From: Actinoplanes sp. M2I2
Lineage (GTDB): Bacteria > Actinomycetota > Actinomycetes > Mycobacteriales > Micromonosporaceae
Assembly: GCF_023544445.1 (NCBI RefSeq)
Contig: NZ_JALPVJ010000002.1
Location: 124,001 to 188,000 of the forward strand
DNA length: 64,000 nucleotides
Direction of reading: 5' to 3'
The notes beneath the pieces were generated by a model, which was given only the letters and a program-made list of their open reading frames with translations, was not told the DNA's origin and ran no database searches. Made by a program: the position numbers and the translations under genes. Shown here piece after piece: positions 54,450 to 63,196 of the stretch. Every line of letters begins with the position of its first letter. Within the stretch, counting starts at the first letter, position 1.

Positions 54450-54578
54450 GTGCTCGCTCGGCGCGCTGGGACCGACGTCGAGGTCCTGGCCGCTCACGAC
54501 GTCGACGAGGCGCTGGCCCGCCTGAAGCGCAACGACGTGCGCTACCGCTTCGTCCTCGACATGCAGGAGCTCGAGGCC
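54450..54578 (+). pseudogene. C-terminal remnant of a zinc alcohol dehydrogenase
   Basis: The frame starting at 54450 reads VEVLAAHDVDEALARLKRND and VRYRFVLDM, the usual last ~35 residues of NAD-dependent alcohol dehydrogenases (AdhP type). Nothing else of the enzyme is present, and the frame runs on without a proper stop into unrelated sequence. A deletion removed most of the gene. Confidence 0.7.
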
Positions 54579-54624
54579 TGGAGCGTGGTTGCGGTGAGCT
54601 GTCTACTTAGGAATAGTCTCGTCC

Positions 54625-55143
54625 ATGCGAGCCATTTTCAGGAATCTTGTCGTTGCGGTCGTCGTGGGCGTGACCGCGTCGGTGGCGGTACTCCAGGTGC
54701 CGGCCGCCGCCGCGCCCGCCTACGGCGGCGACGTCAAGCGGAGCATCGTCATCAACCGGGCCGAGAACTGGCTCGACCGCCACGTGCCGTACGACGTCGG
54801 CGCCTTCGCCTGGGACATCAATCGGGGCCGCCAGTATCGTCAGGACTCCTCGGGATTCGTCTCCATGACGTGGAAGCTGACGACCAGCGCCACGACTCGT
54901 ACTCTGGGCGGCTACTCACACGAGATCGACTGGAACGATCTGCTGCCCGGTGACGCGCTGCTCAATGAGGGCTTGCACGTCTGTCTCTTCGATGCCTGGG
55001 TCGACGAGGGGACGAAGGCGGATTTCTGGGTCTACGAGCTTCGCGACGCCGCTTCGGACATGCGGCGCCACAGGGTGAACGTGCGATCCGCCCGCAGCGA
55101 TGGCTACCGGCCGATGCGCTACGACCACATCGTCAAGGGCTGA
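54625..55143 (+). CDS. Secreted NlpC/P60-like protein lacking the catalytic cysteine
   Basis: 172 residues. Signal peptide to about A30. The mature domain follows the pattern of secreted NlpC/P60-type (C40) proteins, with NRAENWLDRHVPYD and HVCLFDAWVD (His118). The catalytic motif, normally DCSG, is DSSGFVSMTW (Ser75). It is likely inactive or uses another residue, perhaps binding wall peptides. ATG 54625 is used. Confidence 0.75.
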   Translation: MRAIFRNLVVAVVVGVTASVAVLQVPAAAAPAYGGDVKRSIVINRAENWLDRHVPYDVGAFAWDINRGRQYRQDSSGFVSMTWKLTTSATTRTLGGYSHEIDWNDLLPGDALLNEGLHVCLFDAWVDEGTKADFWVYELRDAASDMRRHRVNVRSARSDGYRPMRYDHIVKG

Positions 55144-55168
55144 CCGTCGACGAGGGTTCCGCCGTCGG

Positions 55169-55579
55169 TCACTGGCGCGAGGCCTTGAGCAGCAACTCAT
55201 GGAGGGTCTCCCGCTCGGCCGCGCTGAGCTGCCCGAGAGACTCGGCCAGGACGCCGTCGGCCACCTCGCCGCCGGCCCGCCGCAGCTCGTCGCCGGTGGG
55301 GGAGATCCGGTGCCGGACCCTGCGCCCCGGCCCTTCGAGGCGCTCGATGAGCCCGCGGTCGACCATCCGCCGGGCCAGCTCGCCCATGGACTGGTCGGTC
55401 TGAAAGGTGAGCTCGGCCAGCCGGTGCAGCGAGGCGCCGGGGTCGTCGTGCAGGTGGCGCAGGGTGTCCCACTGCACCAGCGACAGGCCGAGCGGGCCCA
55501 GCCGGCGGTTCATCTCGCGGTGGTGCCGCCACTGGAGGCGCTTGACGGCCAGCCCGACCTGCTGCAACGAGGTGCTCAC
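55169..55579 (-). CDS. MarR-family transcriptional regulator
   Basis: 136 residues with a MarR winged helix: LHRLAELTFQTDQSMGELARR, then the wing GPGRRVRHRISPTG. Divergent from the alpha/beta hydrolase gene, it probably represses both from the shared palindrome at 55604-55637, with a small aromatic or lipid-like inducer. ATG 55579. Confidence 0.92.
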   Translation of the reverse strand: MSTSLQQVGLAVKRLQWRHHREMNRRLGPLGLSLVQWDTLRHLHDDPGASLHRLAELTFQTDQSMGELARRMVDRGLIERLEGPGRRVRHRISPTGDELRRAGGEVADGVLAESLGQLSAAERETLHELLLKASRQ

Positions 55580-55598
55580 GGTTCGAGTCTAGGGCAAG

Positions 55599-55627
55599 GT
55601 TGCGTATATAAGGAACCTGATCTAAGG
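55599..55627 (+). promoter_or_regulatory. Promoter TTGCGT-17-TAAGGT of the hydrolase gene
   Basis: -35 TTGCGT (55599-55604) and -10 TAAGGT (55622-55627) with 17-bp spacing. The MarR palindrome covers the spacer and -10, so a bound repressor would block it. Confidence 0.6.
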
Positions 55628-55637
55628 TTCCTTATAT
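55604..55637. promoter_or_regulatory. Perfect MarR-type palindrome
   Basis: Arms TATATAAGGAACCT and AGGTTCCTTATATA are exact reverse complements (14 bp) around GATCTA, in the gap between the MarR gene and the hydrolase gene. Confidence 0.85.
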
Positions 55638-55679
55638 AGTGCCGGGCCGCCACGGGCCTGCCGCCGTCCAAGGAGCCCC

Positions 55680-56480
55680 ATGACCATCCACTCGATCACC
55701 GTCCCCGGCCTCGGCGCCTTCGACCTCACCGTCACCGAGCGGGGGCAGGGTCATCCTGTGCTGCTGCTCCATGGCGGTGGCGGACCCCGGACCGTCGAGC
55801 CGTGGGCCGACCGGTTCGCCGCCGCCGAGCACGCGCACGCGCACGTGTTCACCCCTGTTCACCCGGGCTTCAACGCCACCCCTCGTCCGGCCTCGCTCGG
55901 GTCGATCGCCGGGCTCGCCGCCACGTACGCCGCCCTGCTCGAAGCCCTGGACCTTCAGGACGTGACCGTGGTCGGCAACTCGATCGGGGGCTGGGTCGCC
56001 GCCGAGATGGCCCTGCTGCATTCGCCCCGGGTCAGCAGTTACGTCCTGGTCGACGCCGTGGGCATCGAGGTTCCCGGCCACCCGGTCGCCGACTTCTTCG
56101 CGCTCACCCCGGCCGAACTGGCCCAGCGCAGTTATCACGACCCCGCGACGTACGGGATCGACCCGTCCACGCTGCCCCCGCCGGCCCGGGAGGCGATGGC
56201 CGGCAACCGCGCGGTCCTCGAGGTGTACGCCGGTCGCGCGATGACCGACCCCGCGCTGGCCGGCCGGCTCGGTGAGGTGCGGACGCCGGCCCTCGTCGTC
56301 TGGGGCGAAGCCGACCGGATCGCCGATCCCGACTACGGCCGGGCGTTCGCCGCCGCCATCCCCGGCGCGACGTTCAGCCTGCTGCCCGGGACCGGCCACC
56401 TGCCGCAGATCGAAAGCCCCGACGAGCTGATCGAGGTCGTGTGGGCGTTCGCCGACGCCCACGCCACCGCCAGGCCTTGA
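55680..56480 (+). CDS. Alpha/beta hydrolase
   Basis: 266 residues with oxyanion HGGGGPRT, nucleophile GNSIGG, acid in VVWGEADRIADPDYG and His in GTGHLPQIE. Similar to C-C or ester hydrolases in ring degradation, haloalkane-like or epoxide types; not distinguished. Controlled by the neighbouring MarR through the palindrome 43 bp upstream of the start. Confidence 0.92.
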   Translation: MTIHSITVPGLGAFDLTVTERGQGHPVLLLHGGGGPRTVEPWADRFAAAEHAHAHVFTPVHPGFNATPRPASLGSIAGLAATYAALLEALDLQDVTVVGNSIGGWVAAEMALLHSPRVSSYVLVDAVGIEVPGHPVADFFALTPAELAQRSYHDPATYGIDPSTLPPPAREAMAGNRAVLEVYAGRAMTDPALAGRLGEVRTPALVVWGEADRIADPDYGRAFAAAIPGATFSLLPGTGHLPQIESPDELIEVVWAFADAHATARP

Positions 56481-56528
56481 GGCGCTCCACCGGTTTGCCC
56501 TTCCATGGCGCCGGGTACGGACGCGTCC

Positions 56529-56726
56529 ATGGTGGACATCAAAGCTAGGTCGATCTTCGGCTACGGCCTGGAACTCCTCGCCGGGCTGGCGGTGGTCATG
56601 GGCATCCTCATGATCATCTCGGCCGTGCTGCGCCGCGATCTGCTCTGGGGCGTCATCGGCGTCGTTCTCACCGCCGGCGCCGTCTTCGTCTTCAAGCGCC
56701 CGGGCCGGGCCCGCTGGCCGAGGTGA
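56529..56726 (+). CDS. Small two-helix membrane protein
   Basis: 65 residues from ATG 56529 (MVDIKARSIFGYG); a start at 56505 would add eight. Two helices (LELLAGLAVVMGILMIISAV and LLWGVIGVVLTAGAVFVF) with a short basic tail. Function unknown. Confidence 0.6.
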   Translation: MVDIKARSIFGYGLELLAGLAVVMGILMIISAVLRRDLLWGVIGVVLTAGAVFVFKRPGRARWPR

Positions 56727-56771
56727 ACCCTGGGCCGAGCCCCGTCCGCGATGAGCCGGGCCGGTGCACCG

Positions 56772-57401
56772 TCATCGTGATGCGAAGGCCAGCCGGGCAC
56801 CGAACCCGAGCATCGCGACACCCGTCACCGCGTCCAGGCATCGGCGCACCGGCCGGCGCGTGAGCAGCCCCCGGGCGCGGTCGATCACGGCTGTCAGCGT
56901 GAGCAGGTAGGCCAAAGACAGCAAGGCGTGGCTGAGAGCGAACACCAGCAGCGTCGGCCCGCCCGCGCCCGGGGTCATGAACTGCGGCAGAACCGCCACG
57001 TAGAACACCAGAACCTTCGGGTTGGTGATGTTCGAGACGAAACCCTGCCGCCACCCACGCCGGGCGGCGTGCTGGTCGACGACCGGGCCGGACGATTCGT
57101 ACCGCCCGCGCAGGGCCGACCACAACAACCGCACGCCGAGGTAGCCCAGATAGGCCGCACCCAGCCATTTGATCGCTTGAAACACCGGCTGGGCCGCGAC
57201 CACGAGCGCCCCGAGCCCCACCACCGCCGCAGTGCCCTGCACGGCGTTCGACGAAGCCACCCCGGCGGCACACCACCTCCCGCGAGTCCTCCCGCCCGAC
57301 ACGGTGTTGCCCACCACGACGGCGAAGTCCGGACCCGGTATCAGAACGACCACGATGGCAAAGCTCAGATAGGTCGCGTACGCCGTCCAGCTCATCCGCA
57401 T
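56772..57401 (-). CDS. LysE/RhtB-family exporter
   Basis: 209 residues with about six helices and the family signature IPGPDFAVVVGNTVSGGRTRG, as well as FVSNITNPKVLVFYVAVLPQF. These exporters remove amino acids or homoserine lactones. ATG 57401 or 57395 may be the start; neither has a clear ribosome site. Divergent from the lipoprotein gene. Confidence 0.9.
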   Translation of the reverse strand: MRMSWTAYATYLSFAIVVVLIPGPDFAVVVGNTVSGGRTRGRWCAAGVASSNAVQGTAAVVGLGALVVAAQPVFQAIKWLGAAYLGYLGVRLLWSALRGRYESSGPVVDQHAARRGWRQGFVSNITNPKVLVFYVAVLPQFMTPGAGGPTLLVFALSHALLSLAYLLTLTAVIDRARGLLTRRPVRRCLDAVTGVAMLGFGARLAFASR

Positions 57402-57572
57402 CAAGCTAGCTGGGATCGCGCCACAGAGCTGGCGGGAAACGGACATCACGCTTGGCTTCCTATCGCTCGTGCGGTCACTCTCTCTCCTCGGCTCTATGTT
57501 TTGCCGCCATCGTCTGACCGGCCGACCAATGCTCGGGTGATCGGCGTCGATAACGGCCGCTAACCTGCGCGA

Positions 57573-58112
57573 ATGCGTAAACCCGTTGTTCTTGTCGTTG
57601 CTGCAACCCTGCTTGCCTCGATGGGTGGTTGTGGTGGCGGTTCGACCGTTGCGCCATCGGTGTCGGCGCCGGTGACGCAGCAACAGGCGGCCGAGCCCGC
57701 AGCGGCGCCTGCTGTCGAGAAGGAGCCGCTGACTGCCGCCGTGATTCTCAAGAAGCTGCAGGCGGCGGAGCTGGGGCTCGCCCGTGGTGCGGCTCAGACG
57801 GAGGACAACGACCCGAACAACCTCCTGGGCCGGCCGAACGGCTATGCCTCACGTGCTTCGGCTGACCTGCCCGGTGGCGACAAGGGAGGTGAGAAGTACT
57901 CGGTTGATCGGGGCTTGGTCGTCGAGGTCTTCGACAACGCCGACCTGGCGCAGCGGCGTAGCGATTACATCAAGAGCCTGCAGGCGGAAAGCCCGATCCT
58001 GGGCACCGAGTGGCACTACCGCACCGGCGACGGAACCGGGCTTGTGCGGGTCAGCGGCAATGTCAAACCGTCACTGGCCAAGAAGGTCGAGGCGGCAGTG
58101 GCGAAGCTGTGA
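57573..58112 (+). CDS. Hypothetical lipoprotein
   Basis: 179 residues. Lipoprotein signal ending LASMGGC (C20), an Ala/Gln/Pro spacer, then a compact domain (ILKKLQAAELGLARGA to the end). Codons in the first 40 residues are less GC-biased than neighbours (GTT, GCT, AAA), which may reflect recent arrival. No known domain. Confidence 0.8.
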   Translation: MRKPVVLVVAATLLASMGGCGGGSTVAPSVSAPVTQQQAAEPAAAPAVEKEPLTAAVILKKLQAAELGLARGAAQTEDNDPNNLLGRPNGYASRASADLPGGDKGGEKYSVDRGLVVEVFDNADLAQRRSDYIKSLQAESPILGTEWHYRTGDGTGLVRVSGNVKPSLAKKVEAAVAKL

Positions 58113-58230
58113 CGGACAGAGGTCCGAACCGGGTACTCGGATGAGCGCGTTGTCTTGGTCATGACCGGGCGTCTGTTTGAGATGTCGACGTGCACACTGA
58201 CGGTTTCGTGAACGACCGGAGGGCTGAGCC

Positions 58231-58530
58231 GTGACCGACCGACCGGAGATCGTCTGCATCTGTGGCTCTGTGCGCTTCAGGGACGAGATGCGTACGGCGA
58301 ACCGTGACCTGACCTTCGCCGGGGTCATCGTCGTCGCGCCGGGTGAGGCGGAGGAGCCGGTCACCGGCGAGCAGAAGGCGGCGCTGGACGCGCTTCACCT
58401 GAGCAAGATCGACCTGGCTGACCGGGTGCTGGTCGTCAACCCCGGTGGGTATGTCGGCGAGTCCACGAGCAGGGAGATCGCCTACGCCCGGGCCGCCGGC
58501 AAGCCGGTCTCGTTCACCGATCCCGTCTGA
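58231..58530 (+). CDS. Small nucleoside-deoxyribosyltransferase-like protein
   Basis: 99 residues from a GTG with a GGAGG site. VCICGSVRFRDEMRTANRDL, LSKIDLADRVLVVNPGGYVGESTSREIAYA matches the nucleoside 2-deoxyribosyltransferase-like (DUF4406-type) fold. These bind nucleotides or nucleosides. The active-site glutamate in GESTSREI is present. Precise role unknown. Confidence 0.8.
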   Translation: MTDRPEIVCICGSVRFRDEMRTANRDLTFAGVIVVAPGEAEEPVTGEQKAALDALHLSKIDLADRVLVVNPGGYVGESTSREIAYARAAGKPVSFTDPV

Positions 58531-58674
58531 CCAGGAGTACGCGGGCACCGATGGCCGTCGGGCCGCGTTCGCCAAGCGGGGACGGGGCTTCGGTTCCGCC
58601 AGGAGTGAACGCCGGAAGAGGATCGGCACCCGGGAGGTTGAGCGGCACATACTCAACCTATTCGGAGGTGCTGG

Positions 58675-60984
58675 ATGACCAGCAAGCGTCTCCCCGTGTT
58701 GTTCCTCGACGACATCGTCCTGCTGCCCGGCATGGTCGTTCCGGTCGAGCTGGACGAGGCGGCCCAGGCGGCCGTCGACGCGGCCCGCACCTCGGCCGGC
58801 TCCGAGCTGCTCATCGCCCCGCGGCTCGAGGACCGCTACGCGTCCCACGGCGTCGTGGCCGGGGTCAAGCAGGTCGGCAAGTCCCGCGGCGGGACCCCGG
58901 CGGCCGTTCTGCGTACGGGTGTCCGGGCCCGCATCGGCGGCGGCGTGACCGGCCCCGGCGCCGCGCTGTGGGTCGAGGTCGAACCGGTCGAGGCCGGCGT
59001 GCCGACCGACCGGGCCCGTGAGCTCGCCGCCGAGTACAAGCAGTTGGTGGTCTCGGTGTTGGAGCGCCGCGAGGCGTGGCAGGTCATCGACTCGGTCAGC
59101 GCGATCGACGATCCCGGTGACCTGGCCGACACCGCCGGCTGGGCCCCCTATCTGTCCAACGACCGCAAGCGCGAGCTGCTCGAGACGGCCGATGTGGAAG
59201 CCCGCCTCCGGCTGCTGATCGAGTGGACCGGCGACTTCCTGGCCGAGTCCGAGGTCAGCGACAAGATCGAGGGCGACGTCCGCGAATCGGTCGAGAAGCG
59301 CAACCGCGAGTACCTGCTGCGCGAGCAGCTCAAGGCCATCCGCAAGGAGCTCGGCGAGGGCGAGGCCGACGGCAACGACGACTACCGCGCCCGGGTCGAG
59401 GCGGCCGGCCTGCCCGACGCGGTTCGTGAGGCGGCGCTGCTCGAGGTGGGCAAGCTCGAGCGGGCCGGCGACCAGAACCCCGAGGCGGGGTGGATCCGCA
59501 CCTGGCTCGACACCGTTCTCGACCTGCCGTGGAACGTCCGCACCACCGACAACACCGACCTGGCCGCGGCCCGGGCGGTGCTCGACGCCGACCACCACGG
59601 GCTCGACGAGGTCAAGGAACGCATCGTCGAGTACCTCGGCGTGCGCGCCCGCCGCGAGTCGCGGGGCCTCGAGCTCGTCGGCGGCCGTGGCTCGGGCGCG
59701 GTGATCCTGCTGGCCGGGCCGCCCGGAGTCGGCAAGACGTCGCTGGGGGAGTCGGTCGCGCGCACGCTCGGCCGCAAGTTCGTCCGGGTCGCCCTCGGTG
59801 GCGTGCGCGACGAGGCGGAGATCCGCGGCCACCGCCGTACGTATGTCGGGGCCCTGCCCGGACGGATCGTGCGCGCTATCCGCGAGTCCGGCTCGATGAA
59901 CCCGGTCGTCCTGCTCGACGAGGTCGACAAGGTCGGCAGCGACTACCGCGGCGACCCCGCGGCCGCGCTGCTCGAGGTGCTGGACCCGGCGCAGAACCAC
60001 ACGTTCCGCGATCACTACCTGGACCTCGATCTGGACCTGTCCGACGTGGTGTTCATCGCGACCGCCAACGTGCTCGACACGATCCCGCAGGCGCTGTTCG
60101 ACCGGATGGAGCTCATCTCGATCGACGGCTACACCGAGAGCGACAAGGTCGCCATCGCCCGCGACTTCTTGGTGCCCCGGCAGCTGGAGCGGGCCGCCCT
60201 GTCGGCCGGCGAGGTGACCGTCACCGAGGACGCGCTGCGCGAGATCGCCGCCAACTACACCCGGGAGGCCGGCGTCCGGTCCCTGGAACGGTTGCTGGCC
60301 AAGGCGTTCCGCAAGGCCGCCCTGCGCGAGCTGCCGGTCACCGTCGGTCCGGCCGACCTCAAGGACCTCATCGGGCGGCCGCGGTTCCTGCCGGAGTCGT
60401 CCGAGCGCACCGCGGTTCCCGGCGTGGCCACCGGTCTGGCCGTGACCGGGATGGGCGGTGACGTGCTCTACATCGAGGCGTCGCTGCTGCCGGGCGACAA
60501 GGGTGGGCTGTCGGTCACCGGTCAGCTCGGTGACGTGATGAAGGAGTCGGCCCAGATCGCGCTGTCCTACGTGCGGGCCCACGCCGAGGAGCTCGGCATC
60601 TCGCCCGAGCAGCTCGACCACCCGATCCACCTGCACGTGCCCGCGGGCGCGGTGCCCAAGGACGGGCCGTCGGCCGGCGTGACGATGACGACCGCGCTGG
60701 TCTCGCTGCTGCTCGGCCGCAACGTGCGCGCCGAGGTCGGCATGACCGGCGAGGTCTCGCTGACCGGCCGGGTCCTGCCGATCGGCGGGGTGAAGCAGAA
60801 GCTGCTCGCCGCCCAGCGGTCCGGCCTGACCGAGGTCTATCTGCCGCAGCGCAACGAGCCCGACCTCGACGAGGTCCCGGCCGACGTGCTGGCCGCCCTG
60901 ACCGTGCACATCGTCTCCGACGTACGGGAGATCCTGGGCACGGCCCTGGAGCCGGTGTCGGCCGGACTGGTTGCGGCGGCCTGA
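58675..60984 (+). CDS. lon: ATP-dependent Lon protease
   Basis: 769 residues. N-terminal substrate domain (1-200), coiled region, AAA+ domain with Walker A GPPGVGKTS (348-356) and VVLLDEVDKVG, and a C-terminal Ser-Lys protease with S666 in PKDGPSAGVTM and K707 in GGVKQK. It degrades misfolded and regulatory proteins in the cytoplasm as a ring. ATG 58675 follows a GGAGG site. Ends at a strong terminator. Confidence 0.97.
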   Translation: MTSKRLPVLFLDDIVLLPGMVVPVELDEAAQAAVDAARTSAGSELLIAPRLEDRYASHGVVAGVKQVGKSRGGTPAAVLRTGVRARIGGGVTGPGAALWVEVEPVEAGVPTDRARELAAEYKQLVVSVLERREAWQVIDSVSAIDDPGDLADTAGWAPYLSNDRKRELLETADVEARLRLLIEWTGDFLAESEVSDKIEGDVRESVEKRNREYLLREQLKAIRKELGEGEADGNDDYRARVEAAGLPDAVREAALLEVGKLERAGDQNPEAGWIRTWLDTVLDLPWNVRTTDNTDLAAARAVLDADHHGLDEVKERIVEYLGVRARRESRGLELVGGRGSGAVILLAGPPGVGKTSLGESVARTLGRKFVRVALGGVRDEAEIRGHRRTYVGALPGRIVRAIRESGSMNPVVLLDEVDKVGSDYRGDPAAALLEVLDPAQNHTFRDHYLDLDLDLSDVVFIATANVLDTIPQALFDRMELISIDGYTESDKVAIARDFLVPRQLERAALSAGEVTVTEDALREIAANYTREAGVRSLERLLAKAFRKAALRELPVTVGPADLKDLIGRPRFLPESSERTAVPGVATGLAVTGMGGDVLYIEASLLPGDKGGLSVTGQLGDVMKESAQIALSYVRAHAEELGISPEQLDHPIHLHVPAGAVPKDGPSAGVTMTTALVSLLLGRNVRAEVGMTGEVSLTGRVLPIGGVKQKLLAAQRSGLTEVYLPQRNEPDLDEVPADVLAALTVHIVSDVREILGTALEPVSAGLVAAA

Positions 60985-61007
60985 TCGGCGAAGCTGGAAG
61001 ACCGGCG

Positions 61008-61040
61008 AGAGCCGCCCGGGGACAATCCCCGGGCGGCTCT
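61008..61040 (+). terminator. Strong hairpin terminator after lon
   Basis: AGAGCCGCCCGGGGA and its exact complement form a 15-bp stem with a CAA loop, followed by TTTGT, 24 bp after the lon stop. Confidence 0.9.
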
Positions 61041-61132
61041 TTGTGGTGTCAAACGGTGTGTCAAACGGGCGTCCGGTCGGATGGCGCCAGAACCCGGGAA
61101 CAAGCTCGGGACTGTGCAGTCAGGAGCAGACC

Positions 61133-61384
61133 ATGCCCGTTTTCATGGACATCCACCATGTCGAGGGTGGCGTGACGGCGAGCGACGTCGCCGCCGCGCA
61201 CGAGGCCGATCTGGCCACCCAGGGCCCGCATGGGGTCAACTATCTGAAGTACTGGGTGGACGAGGAGGCCGGAAAGGTCTTCTGCCTGGTCGAGGCGCCC
61301 GACGCGGAGGCGGCCAACACCGTGCACCGCCGGGCCCACGGCCTCGTCGCCGACGAGATCTATCCGATCAGCGCCCAGGGCTGA
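61133..61384 (+). CDS. SCO4226-like (DUF4242) small protein
   Basis: 83 residues: MPVFMDIHHVEGGVTASDVA, with paired histidines and YLKYWVDEEAGKVFCLVEAP. The family includes the nickel-binding SCO4226 of Streptomyces. It has an AGGAG site. Starts 26 bp before the BTAD regulator gene; the two may be one operon. Confidence 0.85.
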   Translation: MPVFMDIHHVEGGVTASDVAAAHEADLATQGPHGVNYLKYWVDEEAGKVFCLVEAPDAEAANTVHRRAHGLVADEIYPISAQG

Positions 61385-61410
61385 CCAGCACAGCGGGGGG
61401 AGGGCCGGCG

Positions 61411-63183
61411 ATGGGTCTGACGGTGCACCTGCTCGGCTCTCCCCGCGTCGACCGGTCCGACGGGGTGGCGTACCAGGTCCGCAGTCGCAAGAGCTGGGCC
61501 CTGCTGGCCTGTCTCGTGCTCAGCGAGCGGCCGCCGACCCGCGGCGGGCTGGCCGGACTCCTCTACGCGGAGGCCGACGACCCGCTGCGGGCCCTGCGGT
61601 GGGGCCTGGCCGAGATCCGCCGCTGCCTGGGCGTGGACGTGGACGGAGACCCGGTTCGGCTGCGGCTGCCGCCCGGCGCGGTCGTCGACGTCGACGTGCT
61701 CCGCCACGGCTCGTGGGCCACGGCCGTCGACCTGCCCGGCCTCGGCGCGGAGCTGCTCGACGGCCTCGCCGTCCGGGGCGCGCCCGCGTTCGAGTCGTGG
61801 CTGCTCTCCGAACGCCGGCGGATCGCCGCGGCCGCCGAGGCGATCCTGCACGAGGCCGCGCTGGGCCGGCTGGCCGCGGGCGACCTCGTGACCGCCCGCG
61901 GGCTCGCGGTGCGGGCGGCGGCGATGAACCCGCTCGACGAGAACCATCAGGCCCTGGTCATCCGGCTGTACCGGCTGGCCGGCGACAACCGGGCCGCCCG
62001 CGAGCAGTACGCGGCGGTCACCGAGCTGTTCGAGAAGGAGCTCGGTGTCGCGCCGGGCATCGCGGTCGAGGCGGCGTTGCGCGAGCCCCGCCGGCAACGG
62101 GACACCGTCGCCGACGACGCCTCCCTCGAGGCGATCGTCGAGTCGGGCGCGGCCGCGGTGGCCGCGGGTTCGGTCGAGACCGGCGTACGGTCGCTGCGGA
62201 CCGCGGTCCGGCTGGCCGACCGCGCGACGTCGGCCCGGTGGCGGCTCGCGGCCCGGCTCCGGCTGGCCGAGGCGCTGATCCATTCGCTGCGCGGGATGGA
62301 CGAGGAGGGCCTGGCCACCCTGCACGAGGCCGACCGGATCGCCCGGGCCGCCGGGGACCGGGCGGCCGCGGCGCGGGCCCGGGCCGAGATCGGGTACGTC
62401 GACTTCCTGCGGGCCCGTTACGACCGCGCCGATCGGTGGCTCGGCGACGCCCTCGACCTGGCCGGCGGCTCGCCCGCGATCACCGCCCGCGTGACCACTT
62501 ATCTCGGCTCCGTGGCGAGCGACCGCGCCGCCTACCCCCGGGCGACGACGCACCTGGACCGGGCGATCCGGCTGGCCCGCGAGGCCGGCGACGCGCGCAC
62601 CGAGGCGTACGCGTCGTCCATGCTCGGCCGGGCCCATCTGCTCACCGGTGAGCTCCAGCCGGCCGCCGCGCGGCTCGACGACGCCATCCGGATCGCCGAG
62701 CGCGACCACTGGCTGGCCTTCCTGCCCTGGCCGCAGGCCCTGCGGGGCGAGGTCCACCTGGCTTCGGCCGACCCCGCCGCCGCGGCGCGCATCCTGCGGC
62801 AGGCCTTCGCCCGGGCCTGCCAGATCGGCGACCCGTGCTGGGAGGGAATGGCCGCCCGGTCGCTCGCTCTCGTGGCCGAGGCGGCCGGGGACCCCGGGCG
62901 GGCGTTCGACCTGCTCGCCGACGCCCGCACGCGGTCCAACCGGCTGGCCGATCCGTACGTCTGGCTCGACGCGCACATCCTGGACGCCCAGTGCGAGCTC
63001 GGCCGCCGGCACGGGCACCCCGACGTACGGGTCTGGGCCGACGCGCTGGGCCGGCTGGCCTCGCGCACCGGCATGCGCGAGATGACCGTCCGGGCCCTGC
63101 GGCACAGCGACGGTCCCGGCGACCACGCCGCCGCCGCGGTGCTGGCCTGCGAGATCGACAATCCTCTGCTCCGGATTCGGTAA
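61411..63183 (+). CDS. BTAD-containing transcriptional regulator
   Basis: 590 residues. A winged-helix N-terminal part (VHLLGSPRVDRSDGVAYQVRS) is followed by BTAD (90-235), then TPR-like repeats to the end (RARAEIGYVDFLRARYDRAD and others). No NB-ARC domain. ATG 61411 has a GGGGGGAGGG site. Partner of the small nickel-binding-like gene upstream. Confidence 0.88.
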   Translation: MGLTVHLLGSPRVDRSDGVAYQVRSRKSWALLACLVLSERPPTRGGLAGLLYAEADDPLRALRWGLAEIRRCLGVDVDGDPVRLRLPPGAVVDVDVLRHGSWATAVDLPGLGAELLDGLAVRGAPAFESWLLSERRRIAAAAEAILHEAALGRLAAGDLVTARGLAVRAAAMNPLDENHQALVIRLYRLAGDNRAAREQYAAVTELFEKELGVAPGIAVEAALREPRRQRDTVADDASLEAIVESGAAAVAAGSVETGVRSLRTAVRLADRATSARWRLAARLRLAEALIHSLRGMDEEGLATLHEADRIARAAGDRAAAARARAEIGYVDFLRARYDRADRWLGDALDLAGGSPAITARVTTYLGSVASDRAAYPRATTHLDRAIRLAREAGDARTEAYASSMLGRAHLLTGELQPAAARLDDAIRIAERDHWLAFLPWPQALRGEVHLASADPAAAARILRQAFARACQIGDPCWEGMAARSLALVAEAAGDPGRAFDLLADARTRSNRLADPYVWLDAHILDAQCELGRRHGHPDVRVWADALGRLASRTGMREMTVRALRHSDGPGDHAAAAVLACEIDNPLLRIR

Positions 63184-63196
63184 GCCTGGTGGCCGC

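Noticed and set aside
58159..60909. 916-residue frame opposite lon
   Set aside because: Pure antisense of a conserved protease gene with no domain signal.
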